This document shows positions 1-5,388 of a stretch of DNA of 5,388 bases, one piece after another; positions within the stretch are counted from its first letter, which is position 1, and each line of letters starts with the position of its first letter. Origin of the DNA: an uncultured Flavobacterium sp. Lineage in GTDB: Bacteria > Bacteroidota > Bacteroidia > Flavobacteriales > Flavobacteriaceae. The notes under the pieces were generated by a model, which worked only from the letters and a program-made list of their open reading frames with translations, searched no databases and had not been told where the DNA came from. A program made the translations under genes and the position numbers. Where the stretch lies: positions 1-5,388 of the forward strand of contig CAMLKV010000187.1 of NCBI GenBank assembly GCA_946480635.1. Reading direction: 5' to 3'.

Positions 1-28
1 ATCTGAAAAAGAAATTTTGGAATTTTAA
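1..28 (+). CDS. possible C-terminal end of a converging gene (very tentative)
   Basis: In the second plus-strand frame, positions 2-25 read S-E-K-E-I-L-E-F and stop at TAA 26-28. This is ten bases before the hairpin at 38-62, which is the spacing expected for a gene sharing a bidirectional terminator with the minus-strand amylase. Eight residues carry no family information. In an AT-rich stretch a short open frame followed by TAA is common by chance, and the third plus frame is also open here but runs through the hairpin. The call rests only on the layout. Alternatively the region is plain spacer. Confidence 0.2.
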
Positions 29-37
29 CTTAAAATT

Positions 38-62
38 AAAAGGCTCCTATTTGGAGCCTTTT
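38..62 (-). terminator. Rho-independent terminator closing the amylase cistron, possibly bidirectional
   Basis: A perfect inverted repeat has arms at 38-47 and 53-62. Each arm is AAAA + GGCTCC or its complement, giving a 10-bp stem with a 5-nt loop at 48-52. On the minus strand it begins 37 nt after the amylase stop codon, and the stem is followed by TTTTAATTTT, a good U-rich tail. On the plus strand the tail is only TTTT before AC, so termination there should be weaker. The 63-99 spacer between the hairpin and the stop codon shows nothing else recognisable. Confidence 0.85.
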
Positions 63-99
63 ACATAGAAATGGGGTAATTAATCAACTCAAACTTAAA

Positions 100-2982
100 T
101 TATTCTTTTATAAACTTTATAGTTCCTTGTCTACCAATGTCATCTATTAGTTTTACAAAATATACTCCTTTTGCTAAATCAGATACTGAGAAATTGTGTT
201 CTGCAGAGAAGCCTCCTTTATAACTTTTTACAATTTGACCAGTAATAGTATATATGTCTATATTTTTTATTGAATCAGATAAATTAAAATAATCACTAGA
301 AGGATTTGGATATAGAGTAATAGTTTCTGTTATATCAAATTGCTGTGTTGCTAAGCTTTGGGCAGGCTGATTTCCGTAAATTCTGAATCCTCCAGAAGGA
401 ACTGAAATTACAGCTTGTGTGTCTGTAACATTTATTGAAGACCCATCCATTAAGTTATACCAAGTTCCAGTGTACGGAAAATTTGGATTTATTGTTAAGT
501 TGGCTACAGAAAAGTTACCAAGAATAACAACATTTTTTAACGTAGTTGATGGTAAAGTATTATCAAAAACATAAACTCTTTGTTTTACAGTACTTCCATC
601 GTTGCTGATATTGTAATCTCCCTCGAATACAGCTTCTTGCGTTTTAAGAATATTGAATTTTTTCCAATTATTATAAATTGCACTTCTGTTTGCATCAGCT
701 AACCAATTTTGCGTCCATTGTGGCTGAGGTTTTGTTGCTAACTTACAATCTCCAGAAGTTGGATCACTTTCAGTGTTTACTGTTCCGTTGGTACATGTGT
801 ATATTGAGTCATTCATTCCTAAATCAGCAAAGTGCCAAATCATTTTAGGTCCAGGTACTAATATAGAAACGGCTCCAATAGTTGACATTCTGTTTAATGC
901 ATTAGGTAAGTTGTTAAAAACAGGGAAAGCACCTCCAGCATTTCCAGCAGTAAGACCAGTATACATTAAACGCTCTTTATCATGACTTTCAGGATAACCT
1001 AATAAGCGTTTTCCTAAAAATGAGAGTCTACTTTTATTTCCAATTCCACTTATGTCTGCACCAGCATTACCTTTCATTAAAATTTCATATTGTGAAGTCA
1101 TTTCTCCCCACATCATAACACCTTTGCTTGGATTTTCAGCTATACGATAATTTGCCCATTCTTTTTCTTCGTTTTCAGTTCCAAGATGTTCAAAAATTGC
1201 GTAATGTGTTGGGTCTAATGTCCAGCAATGGTCTACATATTCTTTTAATATGGCTACACGATCAGCTTGGTAAGAATTAGTACAAGAGTCATCTCCAGCA
1301 GTACAATTTTGAGTAAATCCTTTGGTTAAATCCCAACGGAAACCATCAATTTTATATTCTTGAATCCAATGTTTTGTTACTCTTTTTACATAATCTTTAG
1401 TGTATGTAGAAGAATGATTAAAATCAGAACCTACACTATAACTATGCCTTGCAACTGTATTGAAATAAGGGTTTTCAGTGCTTGGATCACCCCAACCATC
1501 ACCATCAGGATCATTCATCCACATTCTATTCATTGGATTACGTCCAAAAGCGTGATTTAAAGCAATATCTAAAATCACTGCAATACCATTTGAATGGCAT
1601 AAGTCAATAAGTTCTTTAAACTTGTTAGAAGTTCCATAATGTTTATCTAATGCCATATGGAAAGCAGTGTTATAGCCCCAACTTTCATTGCCTTCAAACT
1701 CCATTACTGGCATTAATTCAATAGCATTTATTTTCAAATTTTTGAAATAGTCAATTTTATCGATTAAATCTTGAAAGTTTCTGTCTGAATCAAAATCCCT
1801 TACTAAGGCTTCATAAACAATTAAGTCTTCTTTTTTAGGTTTTGTAAACGAAGTATTATTCCAAGAGTATGCTGTTTGACCAGTTTGTAAAACAGTGACT
1901 TCTCTTTCTTGACCAGCAGGGTAAACCGGCATATTGGGATATGTTGAAGCTGGAGTCCAAGGATCATCATAAGGTGATAGAACTAAAGTAGAAAAAGGAT
2001 CTGCAGTTTTTACTAATGAAGGAGAATTAGCAATTGGAGTTTGATCTACTACCCAATATTGATAATGCTCAATTTGACCTGATGTCAGTCCAGTTAACTC
2101 TAACCAAAATTTACCGCTGGTTGGATCTTTTTTCATTGCATAAGCTGCTGTAGGTTGGTAGTTATTGAAACTTCCAGCAACATATACAAAATCTTTTCCA
2201 GGTGCAGTTAAAACCAGAGTGGCTCTTGTAGCATCTGAAGAGTTGTAATTTATACCATCTTCTAAACCTGCTGGCATGGCTTGAGTTATTGTACCAGGGC
2301 TTACAATTACACTAAATTTTTTTGATTTTGTCACACTTGCTTGTGTTACTTCAAGAACATAAGAAGTATTAGCAGTAATGTTGGTGTGATTATAATTGTA
2401 TGTTGAAACGCTATTGCTAGTATTTATAGTAATACCATTGGCTTTTAAATTATAGTTAGCGACACCATTTGTGTTATTAGCTGATATAATTAGATTACCA
2501 CCTGAAGTTATTATTGTAGCAGAATTTTCTGTAGGGGAAGTCAATGTAAGATTGAATAAACCTACTTCAACTAAAATATCTTGACTTTTTTTATCCCCAG
2601 TTCCATCTTTTGCTTTTACAAGAAAGCCTATTCTTCCAATGTTTGACCTGTTATAAAAAATGTTTGGAGTAAAAGAGATTGTATAGGTATCTGAACCTGA
2701 ATTGTAAGTTAATCTATTTGTTTCACTCGAACTAGTCCAACTACCATTTGTAGGACAATCTTGAATGTTAGAGTCATTAATATCATATGACCAAGCCCAT
2801 AAATACAATGCATTGCCTGTTACACCCCAAGTTGCTTCATTAATTGAACTTCCTTGAAAGGTAAGTGTTATTGATTGATTTTCTTCAAAAGCAGTTGGAT
2901 TAATACTATAACTTATAGTTTGTTGTTGAGACCAACATATAATTGATGAGAAGAAAAGAAATATATGTACAATTTTTTTCAT
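100..2982 (-). CDS. Secreted GH13 alpha-amylase-family enzyme with T9SS C-terminal sorting domain
   Basis: This 960-residue protein most likely hydrolyses alpha-1,4-glucan (starch, glycogen or their oligomers) outside the cell. Residues 1-18 form a signal peptide (MKK, then a hydrophobic run ending CWSQ). Residues ~20-142 and ~143-230 look like two beta-sandwich modules; the first has a 'YLWAWS' segment seen near the N-terminus of related Bacteroidota amylases. Residues ~250-340 resemble a CBM48/E-set domain (VYVAGSFNNY). The TIM barrel spans ~385-780 and keeps the GH13 signatures: DIALNH (D472, H477), GFRWD with nucleophile D551, IFEHLG with acid/base E598, and ESHDKER with transition-state D668. 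DPDGDGWGD at 491-499 could bind calcium. A C-terminal beta domain (~785-870) is followed by a ~75-residue type A T9SS sorting domain beginning LYPNP at 890-894 and ending GTIKFIKE. It is the last gene of the sus-like operon. The start is supported by the signal peptide and the A-rich leader. The catalytic set is intact, but the linkage (amylase, neopullulanase or similar) cannot be fixed from sequence. This is a functional counterpart of SusG with a different anchoring route. Confidence 0.95.
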   Translation of the reverse strand: MKKIVHIFLFFSSIICWSQQQTISYSINPTAFEENQSITLTFQGSSINEATWGVTGNALYLWAWSYDINDSNIQDCPTNGSWTSSSETNRLTYNSGSDTYTISFTPNIFYNRSNIGRIGFLVKAKDGTGDKKSQDILVEVGLFNLTLTSPTENSATIITSGGNLIISANNTNGVANYNLKANGITINTSNSVSTYNYNHTNITANTSYVLEVTQASVTKSKKFSVIVSPGTITQAMPAGLEDGINYNSSDATRATLVLTAPGKDFVYVAGSFNNYQPTAAYAMKKDPTSGKFWLELTGLTSGQIEHYQYWVVDQTPIANSPSLVKTADPFSTLVLSPYDDPWTPASTYPNMPVYPAGQEREVTVLQTGQTAYSWNNTSFTKPKKEDLIVYEALVRDFDSDRNFQDLIDKIDYFKNLKINAIELMPVMEFEGNESWGYNTAFHMALDKHYGTSNKFKELIDLCHSNGIAVILDIALNHAFGRNPMNRMWMNDPDGDGWGDPSTENPYFNTVARHSYSVGSDFNHSSTYTKDYVKRVTKHWIQEYKIDGFRWDLTKGFTQNCTAGDDSCTNSYQADRVAILKEYVDHCWTLDPTHYAIFEHLGTENEEKEWANYRIAENPSKGVMMWGEMTSQYEILMKGNAGADISGIGNKSRLSFLGKRLLGYPESHDKERLMYTGLTAGNAGGAFPVFNNLPNALNRMSTIGAVSILVPGPKMIWHFADLGMNDSIYTCTNGTVNTESDPTSGDCKLATKPQPQWTQNWLADANRSAIYNNWKKFNILKTQEAVFEGDYNISNDGSTVKQRVYVFDNTLPSTTLKNVVILGNFSVANLTINPNFPYTGTWYNLMDGSSINVTDTQAVISVPSGGFRIYGNQPAQSLATQQFDITETITLYPNPSSDYFNLSDSIKNIDIYTITGQIVKSYKGGFSAEHNFSVSDLAKGVYFVKLIDDIGRQGTIKFIKE

Positions 2983-2996
2983 TGTGTTTGTATGTT
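2983..2996 (-). promoter_or_regulatory. A-rich translation leader of the amylase gene
   Basis: On the minus strand these 14 bases read AACATACAAACACA directly before ATG AAA AAA AT. There is no Shine-Dalgarno motif, as is usual in Bacteroidota, where A-rich leaders help initiation. The leader closely matches the one before ATG 4064 of the SusE-like gene (ATACAAAGAACA before ATG AAA AAA AT). The T tract of the preceding hairpin abuts it, so there is no room for a separate promoter between the two. Confidence 0.6.
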
Positions 2997-3025
2997 AAAA
3001 AAGGCTGGACAAGCCAGCCTTTTTT
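2997..3025 (-). terminator. Intercistronic terminator-like hairpin between SusE-like and amylase genes
   Basis: A perfect inverted repeat has arms 2997-3008 and 3014-3025: AAAAAA + GGCTGG and CCAGCC + TTTTTT. The stem is 12 bp with a 5-nt loop at 3009-3013. On the minus strand it starts three bases after the SusE-like stop codon and ends in six U residues, so it is a textbook intrinsic terminator by form. It is followed by only 14 nt before the amylase ATG, so it probably acts as a partial terminator or attenuator, or as a processing/stabilising hairpin that sets a lower amylase:SusE ratio. The symmetry would also let it stop antisense transcription. Confidence 0.85.
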
Positions 3026-3028
3026 AGA

Positions 3029-4045
3029 TTACTGTATGCTGTAAGTATATTCTCTAGGATTACTCAAGTCTAAAATCACTGTATAAGTCCCCCCAGTAGC
3101 AATAGTTAGGTTAGGTCCTCCATAATCCATGGATCCATCCCCATTATTGTCTGCTCCTAAGTTTATAGTCCATGCATTGTTAGCTCTGAACTTAAATTCA
3201 CCTGCTGTTAATGTAACTGTTCCTTCCCACTTTTTAGTTGTTGGGTTGTATGTTAATGGAGTACTATTGTCCCAACCACCTGGTGTAGCTGCTCCAACTA
3301 TTCCCCAGTTTGTGAGATCTGTAGAGTATGTTCCAGTTGCAGTGTTAGCTTTTACTAAATAATAACCTGAAGCCGCTTGACAATTTACTTCATTAGTTGC
3401 TACTAAAACACCTGCAAAAGTTCCGTCATCGCCATAGTCAGTATTGCCCCAAGCAAATTGACCAGAAGCATTTGGAGCAACAAATTTAAACTCTCCGTTT
3501 AATGCGACATAACCTTCGTAGTCTGTAGCTCCAAAAGCAGAAGAAGCTAACAAAGGTGCTGTTGGGGGATCCCAGCCTTGGTGATTTCCTGGTACTGCAA
3601 GTTTTGGTAAATCTGTTGTAAAAGGAGTTATGTTTATAGTTATACTATTCGAAATAACCTCCATAACATTTGATGTTCCTAAAGAAGCTTTTACTCTAAT
3701 GTCCAAGCTCCCTGCAGTGAAAGGTATAAGACCAGCTTCAAGAACTTTAGCGTTAAATTGCTCGTTGCTTAAAGATATTTGTCTCGCATTTGTAGTTTGT
3801 AATGACACTGGGGCAGCAAATTCAGTATCTGCTAATGCTATTTCAACATTGTAATTCACTTCTGTACCTACAGAGTATTTGGCATGATTCCAAACTACCG
3901 TAATTGCAGGATTTGTTGGATTTGCTGGGTCAAGCACATATGATGTGCCTTCTTCTGGAGATACAAGTAATGGTGCATCACCAGGTTCAACAACTGGGTT
4001 TTTGTCTTCTACTTCACAAGCAGTAAAACCAGCAAGTAAAGTCAT
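3029..4045 (-). CDS. susE: SusE-like starch-binding outer-membrane lipoprotein (start uncertain, possible frameshift)
   Basis: This is probably a surface lipoprotein that binds starch but is not catalytic, helping SusC/SusD retain glucan. Using the ATG at 4045, the frame gives 338 residues. F-T-A-C at 7-10 is a lipobox, and Cys10 is followed by the acidic E-V-E-D, consistent with a surface-export signal of Bacteroidota lipoproteins. Residues ~23-141 form the SusE N-terminal Ig-like domain (PLLVSPEEG at 25-33, VVWNHAKY at 50-57). Two starch-binding modules of the SusE/SusF type follow at ~147-244 and ~246-338. They share GGWD/QGWD, 'GEFKF' and aromatic strands; W258, W273 and W292 are candidate binding residues of the second. 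The nine residues before Cys10 contain no basic residue and are too short for a good signal peptide. The better start, ATG 4064-4062, is out of frame (see the separate entry). It lies 36 nt after the SusD stop by this start, or 17 nt by the other. The gene could be functional via an alternate start, or a damaged or mis-sequenced copy. Family assignment is secure; the 5' end is not. Confidence 0.85.
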   Translation of the reverse strand: MTLLAGFTACEVEDKNPVVEPGDAPLLVSPEEGTSYVLDPANPTNPAITVVWNHAKYSVGTEVNYNVEIALADTEFAAPVSLQTTNARQISLSNEQFNAKVLEAGLIPFTAGSLDIRVKASLGTSNVMEVISNSITINITPFTTDLPKLAVPGNHQGWDPPTAPLLASSAFGATDYEGYVALNGEFKFVAPNASGQFAWGNTDYGDDGTFAGVLVATNEVNCQAASGYYLVKANTATGTYSTDLTNWGIVGAATPGGWDNSTPLTYNPTTKKWEGTVTLTAGEFKFRANNAWTINLGADNNGDGSMDYGGPNLTIATGGTYTVILDLSNPREYTYSIQ

Positions 4046-4064
4046 TTTTGAATATTTTTTTCAT
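4046..4064 (-). other. Out-of-frame natural start of the SusE-like gene (apparent frameshift in A-rich tract)
   Basis: The ATG at 4064-4062 begins M-K-K-I-F-K, an ideal lipoprotein n-region, and is preceded by a leader nearly identical to that of the amylase gene. It lies 19 nt from ATG 4045, so its frame reads MKKIFKNDFTCWFYCL and then stops at TGA. Removing one A, or adding two, in the A7 run (within ATGAAAAAAAT) or in the A5 run just before and including ATG 4045 would join it to the SusE frame as MKKIFK(K)MTLLAGFTAC, a normal lipoprotein signal. The base difference may be a sequencing or assembly error, a real mutation, or a slippage site. Confidence 0.6.
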
Positions 4065-4081
4065 TGTTCTTTGTATTAAAA
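4065..4081 (-). promoter_or_regulatory. A-rich intercistronic leader deciding the SusE-like start
   Basis: The 17 bases between the SusD stop and ATG 4064 read TTTTAATACAAAGAACA on the minus strand. There is no Shine-Dalgarno sequence. The match to the amylase leader, including the following ATGAAAAAAAT, argues that translation starts at 4064 rather than 4045. No hairpin or promoter fits in this gap, so susD and susE should share one transcript. Confidence 0.55.
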
Positions 4082-5388
4082 TTAATAGCCTGGGTTTTGT
4101 GTTAAATTTGGGTTTGCTTGTAATGCAGTTGTAGGGATAGGGAATAAGTTATATGTTGCTGAAATTGATTGTCCAGCAGCAACACCACCTTTCCAAGGCC
4201 AGATGTATGTATTACCTGCAAATTTTCCAAAACGAATTAAGTCTGATCTTCTATGTCCTTCAAAATTTAATTCTCTCCCTCTTTCGTCTATAATAAAATC
4301 AAGATTCAATTCAGCTAGAGTTATTGGCAATGCACCAGCTCTACTTCTTACTTGATTAACATAAGTTAATCCTTGAGTGGTAGTTGTACCAGTGGCGCCT
4401 CTAACAGCACACTCTGCATACATTAAATAAGCATCAGCTAATCTAAATAGAGGGAAATCTGTTCCTGAAAAATCTGTTGATCCTGAACCACCAGAAAGAT
4501 TTGAATTTCTGAATTTTATAGATGGATAACCGTTTGTCCAAACTTTATAATCATTCATTTCGTAAGAATGGCCATTTTTCCAGAATAAGTGCGCTCTTGC
4601 ATCAGGAGAAGCGTCTAAAGCAGTTGGTGTACTACCAAATAGTCCATACCACGCTTTTGTTGCTCTATGTCCACCCCAGCCTTGTAATGCACCATAATTA
4701 CTCAATGTCATAGTATCTGAACTTAAACTTCCATTCACTATATAAGTTGTGTTTCCATAACTTTGGCTAGAAACTGCATCCGCTAATAATGGAAAAATGA
4801 TTTCTGGTGAGGTATTGTTATCTCCTGAAAAATTCGCTAAGAAATTAGGTGCTAAACTATACCCGCCTTCATCAATTACTTTTTTAATGTATGTTGCAGC
4901 CTCGTTATATCTAGCAGTTCCAGTATATACTTCAGCATTTAGATATAGTTTGGCCAATAGCATACGTACAACCGATTTGTTTGCTCTGCCATATGTGTTG
5001 GTTGCAGAAATTTTGCCTTCAATGTCTAAAAGTTCACTTTCAATGAAATTAAACATTTGAGTTCTATTTGATTCTGCAACAGGTGTTGTTGACCCTAAAT
5101 CATTTTCAGTTACAATAACTCCTTTTCCAAAACAATCAATCATATAGTAATATGCTAATGATCTTAAAAAACGTAATTCACTAACATACTGTTCTTCATT
5201 AGCAACGTCAACTCCTTCTTTAAGGACTTTAATGATATTATTTGTTTGAGGTACTGTGTAGTAAACTCTGTCGTATAAATATCTGAAGAATTTGTTGTTA
5301 GGAGTCCATCCTTTTGTAGTTGTAAGTTGGTCAAGACCATCATCACCCCATCTGTTTTTCATACCATCAGCAGTGAAGTCTTGTAGGT
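4082..5388 (-). CDS. susD: RagB/SusD-family outer-membrane glycan-binding protein, N-terminally partial
   Basis: SusD-like lipoproteins sit on the outer face of the outer membrane as a lid on a SusC-type TonB-dependent transporter and capture oligosaccharides, here probably alpha-glucans. The visible 434 residues stay open to the right edge of the window (the frame continues upstream of M at 5362 as L-Q-D-F-T-A-D-G), so this Met is internal. About 80-110 N-terminal residues, including the signal peptide and lipid-anchor Cys, are missing. Recognisable parts: the helical SusD segment YVSELRFLRSLAYYYMIDCF around 5129-5188; the C-terminal motif DERGRELNFEGHRRSDLIRF at ~4229-4288; and the family's typical ending, LFPIP (4133-4147) followed by NPNLTQNPGY and TAA at 4082-4084. 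The SusE-like gene follows after 17 nt, supporting co-transcription. The family is certain. The substrate is inferred from the starch-type neighbours, since SusD paralogues serve many glycans. Confidence 0.93.
   Translation of the reverse strand, partial: LQDFTADGMKNRWGDDGLDQLTTTKGWTPNNKFFRYLYDRVYYTVPQTNNIIKVLKEGVDVANEEQYVSELRFLRSLAYYYMIDCFGKGVIVTENDLGSTTPVAESNRTQMFNFIESELLDIEGKISATNTYGRANKSVVRMLLAKLYLNAEVYTGTARYNEAATYIKKVIDEGGYSLAPNFLANFSGDNNTSPEIIFPLLADAVSSQSYGNTTYIVNGSLSSDTMTLSNYGALQGWGGHRATKAWYGLFGSTPTALDASPDARAHLFWKNGHSYEMNDYKVWTNGYPSIKFRNSNLSGGSGSTDFSGTDFPLFRLADAYLMYAECAVRGATGTTTTQGLTYVNQVRSRAGALPITLAELNLDFIIDERGRELNFEGHRRSDLIRFGKFAGNTYIWPWKGGVAAGQSISATYNLFPIPTTALQANPNLTQNPGY

Noticed and set aside
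773..985. Plus-strand open frame of 70 codons inside the amylase gene
   Set aside because: Antisense to conserved GH13 coding sequence, with no recognisable domain; a shadow frame.
1360..1560. Plus-strand open frame of 66 codons inside the amylase gene
   Set aside because: Antisense to the catalytic barrel; composition follows from the opposite strand's codons.
3089..3094. Run of six C (G6 on the coding strand) in the SusE-like gene as a phase-variation tract
   Set aside because: It encodes part of T-G-G-T in a conserved module, the frame is intact on both sides, and six is short for a contingency tract.
3129..3854. Two plus-strand open frames (77 and 74 codons) within the SusE-like gene
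   Set aside because: Shadows of the real minus-strand gene, with no leader or domain support.
4522..5060. Plus-strand open frames of 63 and 87 codons within the SusD-like gene
   Set aside because: Antisense to strongly conserved SusD sequence.
5164..5346. Minus-strand 60-codon frame overlapping the SusD-like gene in another frame
   Set aside because: Low-complexity Leu/Thr/Lys-rich product in an alternative frame of a well-supported gene.
5360..5362. ATG as the start of the SusD-like protein
   Set aside because: The frame stays open to the window edge with SusD-like residues before it, and a signal peptide and lipobox are absent after it, so it is an internal Met.
1..5388. CRISPR arrays, tRNA/rRNA genes, insertion sequences, attachment sites
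   Set aside because: No spaced direct repeats, no clover-leaf or rRNA-like segments, no transposase or terminal inverted repeats were seen; the only inverted repeats found are the two terminator hairpins.

Overview
The window is AT-rich. Its three substantial genes all lie on the minus strand and look like the distal half of a starch/alpha-glucan utilization (Sus-type) operon from a member of the Bacteroidota, most likely a Flavobacteriia relative. Support for this: a SusD-family protein next to a SusE-like glycan-binding lipoprotein, a secreted GH13 enzyme ending in a type IX secretion (T9SS) sorting domain, A-rich leaders without Shine-Dalgarno motifs, and 'MKK'-type signal peptides.

In transcription order (right to left) the layout is as follows. 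(1) A 3'-partial view of a SusD-like gene fills 4082-5388 and runs off the right edge. A SusC-type TonB-dependent transporter would be expected upstream, outside the window. (2) After a 17-nt gap comes a SusE-like gene (reading frame 3029-4045) with an N-terminal SusE domain and two tandem C-terminal starch-binding modules. Its natural start looks to be the ATG at 4064-4062, but that ATG is out of frame with the body. (3) A strong intrinsic-terminator-like hairpin (2997-3025) sits between SusE and the next gene. (4) A 960-residue multidomain alpha-amylase-family GH13 enzyme follows (100-2982), starting only 14 nt after the hairpin. (5) A second hairpin terminator (38-62) closes the unit. The left 28 nt may hold the end of a converging gene.

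The inferred division of labour follows Sus biology. The T9SS-exported amylase cuts starch or related alpha-glucan at or outside the cell surface. SusE and SusD bind glucan on the outer surface, and SusD passes oligosaccharides to its (unseen) SusC partner for import.

No wholly new system is visible. The points most worth a second look are the frame conflict at the start of the SusE-like gene, the terminator-like hairpin that isolates the amylase cistron with no room for a promoter, and the use of T9SS rather than a SusG-type lipid anchor for the operon's amylase.
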